From: Nostoc sp. LPT
GTDB taxonomy: Bacteria > Cyanobacteriota > Cyanobacteriia > Cyanobacteriales > Nostocaceae
Assembly: GCF_017115165.1 (NCBI RefSeq)
Contig: NZ_JABXKF010000052.1
Coordinates: 1-63,731, forward strand
Reading direction: 5' to 3'
Length of the DNA: 63,731 nt
The stretch's first letter is position 1, and every line of letters begins with the position of its first letter. The translations under genes and the position numbers were made by a program. Shown here in pieces: positions 43,389 through 51,854 of the stretch. The notes below the pieces were generated by a model, which worked only from the letters and a program-made list of their open reading frames with translations, searched no databases and had not been told where the DNA came from.

Positions 43389-43946
43389 TTATCTGGAAGC
43401 TGTACCACCAACAGTCATCATTCTCAACAAAGGCCAATTTAAATCTTTATCAGAGATTTCAGTTACATCTAGAGGCCAATCAATGTTAAAGAATGGGTCA
43501 TCATAACGTAAACCTCTTTCATATCCTGGGGTGTAAAATTCACCCACTTGATATACAACTTCAGTCTCATCAGTGAGTGCTTGATAGCCATGAGCAAACA
43601 TTTCTGGAACATACAAAGCGCGGCGATTTTCTGGTGTTAGTTCTACACCAATGTGTGATAAAAAGCTAGGAGATTCAGGACGCATATCAATAATTACGTC
43701 GTAGATTGCGCCTTTAGTACAGCGAATTAATTTTGTTTCTGCTGCTGGCAGAATTTGATAGTGCATTCCCCGGATAGTGCCTTTTTTGTAATTAAAAGAT
43801 AGGTTACATTGGGCAACTGTTGGCTTTAATCCATGTGCTGCAAATTCTTGAGCGCAGAAAGACCGAGCGAAAAAACCACGGTGATCTGGCTTTTCTTCTA
43901 AATCAATGATGAATGCGTCTTTAAGTGCAGTTTGAGTGAAGATCAT
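43389..43946 (-). CDS. rfbC: dTDP-4-dehydrorhamnose 3,5-epimerase-like protein (RmlC family)
   Basis: A 185-residue cupin. PDHRGFFARSF, GTIRGMHYQILP (catalytic His), KLIRCTKGAIYDVIIDMRPESP, VPEMFAHGYQALTDETEVVYQV and the C-terminal ISDKDLNWPLL are the blocks of RmlC. These enzymes epimerise C3 and C5 of a 4-keto-6-deoxy sugar nucleotide. No RmlA, RmlB or RmlD gene is in this window, so the substrate must come from elsewhere, or the enzyme may act on a CDP-sugar given the cytidylyltransferase in the same locus. Length and start agree with the family. Confidence 0.88.
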   Translation of the reverse strand: MIFTQTALKDAFIIDLEEKPDHRGFFARSFCAQEFAAHGLKPTVAQCNLSFNYKKGTIRGMHYQILPAAETKLIRCTKGAIYDVIIDMRPESPSFLSHIGVELTPENRRALYVPEMFAHGYQALTDETEVVYQVGEFYTPGYERGLRYDDPFFNIDWPLDVTEISDKDLNWPLLRMMTVGGTASR

Positions 43947-44078
43947 GAATGAATAACCTCGAAAGGAATATTGAGGACAACAAAAATTGGTAAGTTTAAA
44001 AACTTAACTTGTTACAAACCTCATCAAAAAGAGTCTTGAGTGGGTTTTTAGATTAACAATTAGCTTGCTTGGACTGAA

Positions 44079-44906
44079 CTATATGGTCGCTAACTTTGGT
44101 TGGGGAAAAGTATTGTCTCGATATTGAGTACAAACTTCTGGACGATCGGGAGAAGTAGAAGTGTAGCAAGAGAATAGAGTTAACCTATCTTCTGTGCGTA
44201 ATGTCCCGTGATGTATGACTTTTTTGGGATCTACAATAATTACTGTTCTTGCTGATCCCATACAAGATTTCCAAGCCTGTTTCGGGATAATTTCATTTAG
44301 TTCGTCATCTGTGATGCCTAAATGACCAGATTGCCAAAGCTTGTAGTAAGTACGATAATAGTTTAATCTCAACAAAGAGGTTAAAGAGGCTGGAATATAT
44401 TCAAAGGGGCCGTGCTTTTCTTCCACATCATTTAAGTAAATAATGATTTTGATCATGCGGCGGTCTTCTGCATCTTTGTGCCATAGTTGTGTACCAAACT
44501 GATTTTTATTCGGTAAATCCTTGCGGAGATGTACACCATGAAAAATGATCGGTAGACCAATGTAGTTTTCAATGATATTTAGAAGCCTTTTTTCGCTTCC
44601 CCAAGTAGCAAATTCAGGTAAATAGGTAACTGTGTAAATTTGAGGAAACTTTTCATTTGAATCGTCATTATTGATAGATGCCATATGGGACGAATAACTA
44701 TAAGCTGCCTTGAGCAGTTCTGATGTTGAATCGAATTCCAATTCAGTAAGTGTGGTGATATGAATACCATCACATTTAAGATTGTCAAGAATTTGGCGAT
44801 CGCCTGCTTCTAGTGCAGGCAAATTAGCAGCATGTTTTAAAAGTGCTAATCTGTAAACTAACTCAGATCCCAGTGAAGATATTTTGCGTTTAATCTTGAT
44901 CAGCAT
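44079..44906 (-). CDS. Phytanoyl-CoA dioxygenase-like Fe(II)/2-oxoglutarate oxygenase, copy B
   Basis: A 275-residue protein of the PhyH type double-stranded beta-helix. LWHKDAEDRRMIKIIIYLNDV gives the His-x-Asp metal pair, KHGPFEYIPASL the following strand, and VIHHGTLRTEDRLTLFSCYTS the distal His and the Arg that holds 2-oxoglutarate. Members hydroxylate small molecules and, in some loci, sugars or lipids. It is a tandem copy of the next gene upstream (44928-45770), with nearly the same length and the same KRKIS start. It ends the dioxygenase pair; the rfbC-like gene follows. Confidence 0.82.
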   Translation of the reverse strand: MLIKIKRKISSLGSELVYRLALLKHAANLPALEAGDRQILDNLKCDGIHITTLTELEFDSTSELLKAAYSYSSHMASINNDDSNEKFPQIYTVTYLPEFATWGSEKRLLNIIENYIGLPIIFHGVHLRKDLPNKNQFGTQLWHKDAEDRRMIKIIIYLNDVEEKHGPFEYIPASLTSLLRLNYYRTYYKLWQSGHLGITDDELNEIIPKQAWKSCMGSARTVIIVDPKKVIHHGTLRTEDRLTLFSCYTSTSPDRPEVCTQYRDNTFPQPKLATI

Positions 44907-44927
44907 GGCATGACTACCTTTAATACG

Positions 44928-45770
44928 CTATCGGCTATTTTCTACTTGTTGCCTTAACTCTGCTCTGGGATAAGTATCATCCCAGTATTGGGTGCAGAGT
45001 TCTGGTTTTTCAGGAGGGTTGGCGGTGTAACAAAAAAATAGTGTTGAGCGTTCTTCTGTGCGAACTGTGCCGTGATGCAAAACATTTTTCGCATCTACAA
45101 TCAAGACAGTACCTGCTGGGCCTGGGCAGGATTTCCAAGCTGATTTGGGGATGACTGTTTTCACTTCTTCATCATCGATGCCCCTATAGCCTGACTTCCA
45201 AAGTTTGTAGAACAGCCGAATATAATTCCAACTAAATAAGGAAGTTAAAGAGCGGGGAATGTATTCAAAAGGCCCAGTTTTTTCTTCGACATCATTCAAG
45301 TGAATAAAGATTTTGATAATGCGACGGTCTTCGGAATCGCCATGCCATAGTAGTGTGCCAAACTGATGTTTGCTAGGGAAATCTTTACGTAAATGTACAC
45401 CGTGAAAAGCAATAGGAAGACCAATATAATTTTCGATGAGATTGAGAAGTCTTTTCTCCATTCCCCACGCATAAAATTCTGGTAAACCTGTAACTGTGGA
45501 AATTTGTGGCAACTTTTCATCTAGATGGTCGTTGTTGGGATTTTCCATCTGAGACAATTGCTGGTAAGCAGCTTTGAGCAGTTCTGAGCTAGAGTTGAAG
45601 CCTAAATCTGCCAGTGTTGTGACACAAACACCATCTTTTTTGAGAGCCTTCAGGATATGGCGATCGCACCCTTCCAATGCTGGCAGATTTCTGCTATGCT
45701 TCCAACGAGCTACATAATATTGAAAGTCAGCAGCTAGTGTAGATATTTTGCGTTTAATTACATTAAACAT
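44928..45770 (-). CDS. Phytanoyl-CoA dioxygenase-like Fe(II)/2-oxoglutarate oxygenase, copy A
   Basis: A 280-residue protein, paralogous to 44079-44906 over its whole length. LWHGDSEDRRIIKIFIHLNDV has the His-x-Asp pair, KTGPFEYIPRSL follows, and VLHHGTVRTEERSTLFFCYTA holds the distal His and Arg. ATG 45770 is preferred over 45800 because the paralogue starts at the equivalent MLIKIKRKIS. The 21-bp gap to copy B indicates one transcript. Placement between GT2 pairs and rfbC suggests they modify a sugar residue or lipid carrier of the glycan; this is inference. Confidence 0.82.
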   Translation of the reverse strand: MFNVIKRKISTLAADFQYYVARWKHSRNLPALEGCDRHILKALKKDGVCVTTLADLGFNSSSELLKAAYQQLSQMENPNNDHLDEKLPQISTVTGLPEFYAWGMEKRLLNLIENYIGLPIAFHGVHLRKDFPSKHQFGTLLWHGDSEDRRIIKIFIHLNDVEEKTGPFEYIPRSLTSLFSWNYIRLFYKLWKSGYRGIDDEEVKTVIPKSAWKSCPGPAGTVLIVDAKNVLHHGTVRTEERSTLFFCYTANPPEKPELCTQYWDDTYPRAELRQQVENSR

Positions 45771-45820
45771 GTGGTAAATTATTTCTAGTTTAAATGTCAA
45801 TTGGTCGGTAATTTAGTAGC

Positions 45821-46828
45821 TTATGGCTTATAGCTCCGCATTTCTTGAGTAGATATTTCACTTGATTCTGCTAAACTAAATTCTTTAGAAATCATCACGT
45901 CAAAAGCACATAAACTGACTAAAGCCAAAAATGGGACTACTGTCTTAATGGCGGACATAGGCCATCTTCTTAAAGCACCTAAGAAAACTTTCAAGTTGAC
46001 TTCTTTACCGTTTTGCAAAAGCATCCGCCGACAAAACTGTTTAGAATATCCACTCTGCTCCAATTTCAAAATTACTTCGGGTATGTGTTTGTATTGCATT
46101 AACAGTGCAGATTTTGGTTCTTTCTGCCAATAACTCACACCCACAACACATTCCAAATAAGTCTCTTTCGTGACAATTACACGACCATTAGAAGCACAAT
46201 ACCCAGCTAAATATGCTAAAGATATCCAATTATTCTCAGCATCTTGCCAATTTTGTAAAGCGCGTTTCACTAAATCAGTGCGGTAGATTGTAGCAGTCAG
46301 AAAAATGACTGCACCGACACTTTTTGAGAAACAATGCTCAAATATAGCTTTACCATCACCATCACCATCTTCACTATCTATATCAAACCAGCGATTACCA
46401 ACAATTGTTGGTGGATGAACTGGTTCACCGGTAATTTGGTTCCGACCGGAAAAGTTGAGAAACAATAATGATAAATCTTCATATTGCTTAAGTTTGTTAA
46501 TCACATAAGCAATGGCTCTATCTTGAATTGGATCATCATCACCAATTGTCCAAACATATTTTGTTGTATTAGAATTTAGGCAATACATAATATTTTTGAC
46601 AACGCCTAAATTCTGAGGATTTTTATTTGATTTAAATGGGATACTGCTAAGTATTATTTGCCATTTTTTAATTACCTCCTGAGTATTATCTGTTGAACAA
46701 TTATCAGAAACTAAAATTTCACAATCATCTTCAAAACCTTTGATAGCTTGAGCTAGCCATGCTAACTGTTTATCCAGCAATTCAGCACGATTATAAGTCG
46801 GTATAGCAATGGTCAGTAATTTCTGCAT
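45821..46828 (-). CDS. Glycosyltransferase family 2, copy B of a tandem pair
   Basis: A 335-residue GT-A enzyme: LTIAIPTYNRAELLDKQLAWL, CEILVSDNCSTDNTQEVIKKW and VWTIGDDDPIQDRAI (metal-binding Asp cluster). It resembles the adjacent upstream gene (46867-47826) along its length, including the C-terminal KVFLGALRRWPMSAIK block, so it arose by duplication. It has a 39-bp gap to its twin. It should transfer a sugar in the HEP-like glycan; the different middle regions suggest different donors or acceptors. Confidence 0.88.
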   Translation of the reverse strand: MQKLLTIAIPTYNRAELLDKQLAWLAQAIKGFEDDCEILVSDNCSTDNTQEVIKKWQIILSSIPFKSNKNPQNLGVVKNIMYCLNSNTTKYVWTIGDDDPIQDRAIAYVINKLKQYEDLSLLFLNFSGRNQITGEPVHPPTIVGNRWFDIDSEDGDGDGKAIFEHCFSKSVGAVIFLTATIYRTDLVKRALQNWQDAENNWISLAYLAGYCASNGRVIVTKETYLECVVGVSYWQKEPKSALLMQYKHIPEVILKLEQSGYSKQFCRRMLLQNGKEVNLKVFLGALRRWPMSAIKTVVPFLALVSLCAFDVMISKEFSLAESSEISTQEMRSYKP

Positions 46829-46866
46829 GGTAAGAAATAGTAGTTAAGAAATTGATATATTAATGG

Positions 46867-47826
46867 TTACAGGCTAGTCTCTAGCTGTTTGGGTGGAAAA
46901 AGAATTGCCCAAGCTGATATACTTAACAAACGTAGGTAAGGAATAAATATCTTGATTGTCAAGAAAGGCCAACGTTTTAAAGCACCTAATAGGATTTTCA
47001 AGTCAGTTTTTTGATGGAAATTCTGCCAAATCATTTCCTGACAAAATTTATGAGGATATCCTACCTTTAGTAGTTTTATATAAACTTCAGGTATGTATGC
47101 ATATCGCATTCTAAAGTTCCATGTTGGGTCAAGATCCAAAACACTAGCGCCCATAGTACATTCTAAATAAGTGTCTTTAGTGACGATGACACTTCCATGA
47201 GCAGCGCAAAATGCAGTCCAATAAGCTTGAGAGGCCCAATTATTAGTAGCAGACGGCCATTTTTGTAAAGCTTGTTGCACTAGATTTGTGCGATAAATTG
47301 CTGCTGATATAAAAAGTACACCACCAAAATTTTCATTCAGGTAACTTTGAAATACAGCTTTGCCATCAACTTTTAGTTCGTCGTTATCACTATTCAACCA
47401 GCGTTCGACAACAAGTTGACCTGTTTGTTTTTGACGACCAGAAAAGTTTAAAAACATTAGTGCTAAATCTGAATCTGAATATGTTTTTAGTGTTGTTAAT
47501 ACATAATCTAGGGTTCTCTCTTGAATTGGATCATCATCACCAATTGTCCAAACATATTTACTATTTGGAGCTTTTAAACAACAAGCAATATTACCCATAA
47601 CCCCGATATTTTCACTATTCATATTTGAGGTAAATGTAACATTGCTAAGGGTTAGCTGCCACTTTTGAATAACCTCTTGGGTATTATCTGTAGAACAATT
47701 ATCAGAAATAAATATTTCACAGTCAGACTCAAACCCTTTAATAGATTTAGCTAACCAAGTAAGTTGTTTATTTAAAATATGGGCACGATTGAATGTAGGA
47801 ATAGCAATAGTCAATAATTTATTCAT
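46867..47826 (-). CDS. Glycosyltransferase family 2, copy A of a tandem pair
   Basis: A 319-residue GT-A enzyme with LTIAIPTFNRAHILNKQLTWL, CEIFISDNCSTDNTQEVIQKW and VWTIGDDDPIQERTL. The C-terminal block KILLGALKRWPFLTIK matches copy B. It follows the epimerase gene after 100 bp and is transcribed the same way. No membrane anchor is clear except a hydrophobic end (LLSISAWAILF) that may attach it to the membrane. Confidence 0.88.
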   Translation of the reverse strand: MNKLLTIAIPTFNRAHILNKQLTWLAKSIKGFESDCEIFISDNCSTDNTQEVIQKWQLTLSNVTFTSNMNSENIGVMGNIACCLKAPNSKYVWTIGDDDPIQERTLDYVLTTLKTYSDSDLALMFLNFSGRQKQTGQLVVERWLNSDNDELKVDGKAVFQSYLNENFGGVLFISAAIYRTNLVQQALQKWPSATNNWASQAYWTAFCAAHGSVIVTKDTYLECTMGASVLDLDPTWNFRMRYAYIPEVYIKLLKVGYPHKFCQEMIWQNFHQKTDLKILLGALKRWPFLTIKIFIPYLRLLSISAWAILFPPKQLETSL

Positions 47827-47926
47827 ATAGCGATTCTAAATAATTTTATGGATGGAATAAGCCCGAATCAACACTATTTGATTCGGAAGCTTAGATTATT
47901 TGTCCGTTGCTGCTAGGAAACTTTAG

Positions 47927-48955
47927 CTACTTTTTATTCCAGAAGAAATCTTTGTCAATCTGCTCTGTCCGAATTAGATACTCTAGCTGTTTTAAGCGAG
48001 TAAATCCTCTAAACAAGAAAGTATCTTCAGCCATGTGTATTTGACTGAATAAATCAAATAGTTGCTGGGCACCAAGTCGGGCATTCCAATCACATTTAAA
48101 TCCAGGTAGGATGGTGTTAATTTTCTCGAAAGATACGCGATAGCTGCGGTTATCTGCGCCGTTGTCACCAAAGGATAATTTACAATCTGGGAAAACATCA
48201 GCAATAATTTCCGCGATTTCTTTAACGCGATAGTTATTCGCTGTATCTCCCACGTTGAAGATTTGGTTATGTACAATGTCTCGTGGTGCTTCTAAGGTGC
48301 AAACTATTGCTTTGCAAATATCCAATGCATGGACTAATGGCCGCCAAGGTGTGCCATCACTAATCATTTTGATTTCTTTGCTAGTCCATGCCAACCCTGC
48401 TAAGTTGTTTAAAACAATATCAAAGCGCATTCTAGGAGAAGCACCAAAGGCTGTTGCATTCCGCATAAAGGTGGGAGAGAAGTCATCGTCAGCGAGTGGT
48501 GCGACATCTCTTTCTACAAGAGTTTTACATTCTGCGTAGGCTGTTTGGGGATTAACTGCGGATTTTTCTGTGACATCACCTGCGGTAGCAACACCGTAGA
48601 CACTGCACGAAGACATATATACGAAGCGACGCACACCCATAGCCTTAGCCAAACTAGCCAGACGAACTGAACCTACATGATTAATTTCATAGGTAATATT
48701 GGGTGCTAATTGTCCAGCTGGGTCGTTGGAGAGTTCCGCCATGTGAACTATGGCTTCAATACCTTCTAAATCATCAGGAGTGATGTTGCGGATATCTTTA
48801 TTAAGGGTTTTGGGTGTCACTCCACTAGAGTTGTACAGCCAACCAACTTTATAGAAACCAGTATCTAGACCAATAACTTCATGTCCTCGTTCGATTAACA
48901 GAGGCGGTAATAATGAACCTAGATAACCTTCTGTTCCTGTTACTAATATTTTCAT
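47927..48955 (-). CDS. NAD-dependent sugar epimerase/dehydratase
   Basis: A 342-residue extended short-chain dehydrogenase. KILVTGTEGYLGSLLPPLL is the NAD-binding G-x-x-G-x-x-G start, FVYMSSCSVYG holds the catalytic Ser, and TAYAECKTLVER the Tyr-x-x-x-Lys pair; the FNVGDTANNYRVKEIAEII segment is usual for nucleotide-sugar epimerases. It acts on a nucleotide sugar in the cytoplasm, possibly the CDP-sugar made by the cytidylyltransferase three genes upstream. The exact reaction (epimerase, dehydratase or reductase) cannot be set. Confidence 0.87.
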   Translation of the reverse strand: MKILVTGTEGYLGSLLPPLLIERGHEVIGLDTGFYKVGWLYNSSGVTPKTLNKDIRNITPDDLEGIEAIVHMAELSNDPAGQLAPNITYEINHVGSVRLASLAKAMGVRRFVYMSSCSVYGVATAGDVTEKSAVNPQTAYAECKTLVERDVAPLADDDFSPTFMRNATAFGASPRMRFDIVLNNLAGLAWTSKEIKMISDGTPWRPLVHALDICKAIVCTLEAPRDIVHNQIFNVGDTANNYRVKEIAEIIADVFPDCKLSFGDNGADNRSYRVSFEKINTILPGFKCDWNARLGAQQLFDLFSQIHMAEDTFLFRGFTRLKQLEYLIRTEQIDKDFFWNKK

Positions 48956-49277
48956 TGTGGTTAATTCCTTTTTATTGTGTTGATGAGTTAAATTCTTCGT
49001 TTAGCTGGACGCATAGATGTACGCCCTAGAGTGTGTTGCATCCAGAAGGAAAGCGCTATATATGACTTGGCTAACAGTCATTATGTAGTTACTAAAACCT
49101 TTGCAGGCTTACTTATTGGGTAGCAGCACTCTATAGCGGTTTTTAATTGATGCATACACTTTTTTTCCGGTGGGACGGGTGTCTTACCTATCCTTTGTAT
49201 TTTCAGGCAGGCAAAGATGCCCACTATACAAGATTCATCCCTTAATTCAGCAGTCCCGGAAATAATAACTATGCTAT
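48956..49277. other. Intergenic with degraded inverted repeats
   Basis: Holds a CTGGACGCAT...TGCATCCAG pair (about 49007-49048) and a GGGACGGGTGTCTTACC...GGCAGGCAAAGATGCCC pair (about 49174-49233), both of kinds seen between cyanobacterial genes. It separates lhgO-like from the epimerase gene. Confidence 0.45.
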
Positions 49278-50492
49278 CTATGCAATTACTACACTCTCTA
49301 GATGCGAAAGTTGGGGAATTTCTGCCACAAGCGCTTTGCCGATTTCTAGAGAAGATGTGGCAGCAGGAGAAGGAGCATTGCAAACATGAATGGAGTTTTG
49401 ACCAGAAACAATCAAAAAGTCGTCTACAAGCTTGCCATCGTTCATTAAGGCTTGAGCACGGACTCCTGCATGGGTGGGAACTAAGTCTTCTGCTTGCATT
49501 TCGGGAATTAGTTTTTGTAAACTTCTGGTGAAGGCTGCTTTGCTAAAAGAACGAATGATTTCTTGGATGCCTTCATCAGCGTGTTTAGCTGCTAACTTCC
49601 AAAAACCGCGATAGGTGAAGACTTCCAGAAAATCTCGTAAGTCAAAGTCGGTTTTTTTGTAACCTTCGCGTTTGAGCGATAGAACTGCGTTTGGCCCTGC
49701 ATGAACGCTACCATCAATCATCCGGGTAAAGTGGACACCCAGGAAGGGGAAATCTGGATTGGGAACTGGGTAGATTAGTGTCTTGACCAGATAGCGTTTT
49801 TCTGGGGTGAGTTCGTAGTATTCTCCCCGGAATGGGACAATTTTGGCTTGGGGTTCAACTTGACCTAGTTTGGCGGTGCGATCGCTATGCAATCCAGTAC
49901 AATTAATTACAAAGCGGGTTTCAAAGTTACCGTTGTTTGTTTGCAGTACCTGATTTTTACCACTTGGAGAGATTTTCAGGACTTTTGTATTCAGGTGTAA
50001 ATCTCCACCCTGCTGTTGAATTAGCTGGGCATATTTTAAACAAACTTGCTTGTAGTTAACAATACCAGTTGAGGATACCCGAATTCCACCTACACATCTT
50101 ACGTGAGGTTCAATTTCCTTGACTTCTTCGGGGCTGATTCTCTGGACTTCTATGCCATTGTCTAAGCCGCGTTGATAGAGATTTTCTAAGCGTGGTAGTT
50201 CTTGTTCTTCAGTTGCAACAATTACCTTACCACAAACTTCATGGTCAATTCCATGCTTTTGGCAGAATTCTACCATTGAACGAGAACCATTACGACAAAA
50301 TTTAGCTTTGAAACTTCCTGGCTTGTAGTAAATACCAGAATGAATTACGCCGCTATTATTGCCAGTTTGGTGAAATGCCCATTGGCTCTCTTTTTCTAGT
50401 ACTAAAATACGCGCATTAGGATAGCGTTTTCCTAAAGCCAACGCTGTTGAGAGTCCAACTATTCCCCCACCTATAATCGCAAAATCATACAT
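49278..50492 (-). CDS. lhgO: L-2-hydroxyglutarate oxidase-like FAD enzyme
   Basis: A 404-residue FAD-dependent oxidoreductase of the DAO group. DFAIIGGGIVGLSTALALGKR is the FAD site; HQTGNNSGVIHSGIYYKPGS and KAKFCRNGSRSMVEFCQKHGI are the LhgO-specific blocks; NAPSPAATSSLEIGKAL is the C-terminal FAD contact. Such enzymes oxidise L-2-hydroxyglutarate to 2-oxoglutarate and feed electrons to the membrane chain. It lies inside the polysaccharide locus between rfbF and the epimerase gene, so it may instead serve a sugar-acid, or supply 2-oxoglutarate near the two dioxygenases (speculation). Confidence 0.85.
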   Translation of the reverse strand: MYDFAIIGGGIVGLSTALALGKRYPNARILVLEKESQWAFHQTGNNSGVIHSGIYYKPGSFKAKFCRNGSRSMVEFCQKHGIDHEVCGKVIVATEEQELPRLENLYQRGLDNGIEVQRISPEEVKEIEPHVRCVGGIRVSSTGIVNYKQVCLKYAQLIQQQGGDLHLNTKVLKISPSGKNQVLQTNNGNFETRFVINCTGLHSDRTAKLGQVEPQAKIVPFRGEYYELTPEKRYLVKTLIYPVPNPDFPFLGVHFTRMIDGSVHAGPNAVLSLKREGYKKTDFDLRDFLEVFTYRGFWKLAAKHADEGIQEIIRSFSKAAFTRSLQKLIPEMQAEDLVPTHAGVRAQALMNDGKLVDDFLIVSGQNSIHVCNAPSPAATSSLEIGKALVAEIPQLSHLESVVIA

Positions 50493-50617
50493 TAGTATTA
50501 TTGTAGCTAAGAGTCAGAGTAAATAAGTGTTTTTTGGAGTTACAATCTAGTACATTAAGACGGAAGCCAACATGCCATATCATAAAATATCAAAACAAAA
50601 GCCTGAAATAAAGTTCA

Positions 50618-50745
50618 TTTGACTTTTGACTTTTGAGAGCCAGTTGCTTCTCCCTTGGCGCTAGCCTCTCCCTTTGGGAGAAGGGGAGACGCTGCGCGAA
50701 CAAGTCGGGGAACCGCAAGGGCGCACTGGCTCCTTTTGACTTCCG
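50618..50745. repeat. Composite repeat block between rfbF and lhgO
   Basis: Starts with TTTGACT heptamers (50618-50631). GAGCCAGT at 50637 faces ACTGGCTC at 50725, and inside are CCTCTCCCTTTGGGAGAAGG hairpin and GACGCTGCGCGAAC sequence. These are known kinds of Nostoc intergenic repeats stacked together; no gene is seen. Confidence 0.6.
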
Positions 50746-50753
50746 CCTAGCGG

Positions 50754-51527
50754 CTACCATACCTTCCAAGGAGCCTGATTGTTTTTCCACAGCCCTTCGA
50801 GATAGTTTTTATCACGTAAAGTATCCATCGGTTGCCAAAACCCATGATGTTTAAAAGCAGATAGCTGTTCCATATCAGCTAGCTTTTCTAATGGCTCTTG
50901 CTCCCATACCGTAGAGTCATCAGCAATTAAGTTGATTACTTCTGGTTCTAACACAAAATAACCACCATTAATCCAAGCTCCATCACCTTCCGGTTTTTCC
51001 CGAAAGCTGGTGATTTTGGTTTGTTCATATCCTAAAGAAATAGCACCAAAACGTCCGGCTGGTTGAACAGCGGTAAGTGTTCCTAAGCTATTTTGTTCTT
51101 TATGAAACTTAATTAGCTCGGTGATATTAATATTACTGACACCATCACCATAAGTAAAGCAAAAAGTCTCGTTACCAAGATGTTCACTGATTCGCTTTAG
51201 GCGTCCGCCTGTCATTGTATTATCACCCGTATTTACTAAGGTGACACGCCAGGGTTCTGCATAACCAGAATGCACGTTCATCTGGTTAAAGCGCATGTCA
51301 AAGGTTACATCTGACATGTGTAAGAAGTAGTTAGCAAAATACTCTTTAATGATGTAACCTTTATAACCGCAACAAATGATGAAATCATTAATGCCGTGCG
51401 CAGAGTATGTTTTCATTATATGCCAGAGAATTGGCTTACCACCAATCTCAACCATCGGCTTGGGTCTAATACTGGTTTCTTCACTGAGGCGTGTACCAAG
51501 ACCTCCAGCCAAAATCACCACTTTCAT
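50754..51527 (-). CDS. rfbF: Glucose-1-phosphate cytidylyltransferase
   Basis: A 257-residue nucleotidyltransferase making CDP-glucose from CTP and glucose 1-phosphate. MKVVILAGGLGTRLSEETSIRPKPMVEIGGKPI is the CTP-binding start, YKGYIIKEYFANYFLHMSDVTF and CFTYGDGVSNI (Asp metal site) are RfbF-type, and the end LKDxxxLxxLWxxxxxPWKxW fits. ATG 51527 with GAGGT six bases upstream is chosen; it gives exactly the usual length, unlike the longer frame from 51638. It is the first gene of the minus-strand polysaccharide block. RfbG (CDP-glucose 4,6-dehydratase) is not in the window. A homologue opens the Anabaena HEP island in my memory. Confidence 0.93.
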   Translation of the reverse strand: MKVVILAGGLGTRLSEETSIRPKPMVEIGGKPILWHIMKTYSAHGINDFIICCGYKGYIIKEYFANYFLHMSDVTFDMRFNQMNVHSGYAEPWRVTLVNTGDNTMTGGRLKRISEHLGNETFCFTYGDGVSNINITELIKFHKEQNSLGTLTAVQPAGRFGAISLGYEQTKITSFREKPEGDGAWINGGYFVLEPEVINLIADDSTVWEQEPLEKLADMEQLSAFKHHGFWQPMDTLRDKNYLEGLWKNNQAPWKVW

Positions 51528-51769
51528 GCAATTACCTCGGAGATTTGTAGGGATATGATTATTTGACTTTTTTGAGATGAAGAGGATGCACTTAAATGGA
51601 GAAAAATATATTTCTGATTTCTGTTTCTCCGTCAACAATCTAACTGTAATTTCCGATGAAATTATAAAGGTAAGATAAATTAAAATCTTTTCTATATAAA
51701 AGCTCTATGAATATCTATAAATACAAAAATAAATTACTTAATAAAATAAAAATATCACCTATAAAATAA

Positions 51770-51795
51770 CTAGGGTTAGTTGGCGCTAACCCTAG
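51770..51795 (-). terminator. Terminator of the kinase-phosphatase-vWA operon
   Basis: CTAGGGTTAG and CTAACCCTAG form a perfect 10-bp stem around 6 bases, with TTATTTTAT following on the minus strand. It lies 60 bases after the stop of the TPR kinase gene and before rfbF. Confidence 0.8.
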
Positions 51796-51854
51796 TCAGG
51801 CTTGATTTTTGAAATCAAAATCAATAATATGCTAGTCAGAAAAGTTACTTGTTT

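Noticed and set aside
49081..49383. 100-codon minus-strand frame overlapping the end of the LhgO-like gene
   Set aside because: Overlaps the conserved LhgO C-terminus in another frame and runs through degraded intergenic repeats.
50590..50854. Short frames on both strands across the repeat block between rfbF and lhgO
   Set aside because: They are translations of dispersed repeats (CTCTCCC/GGGAGA, TTTGACT) and not conserved protein.
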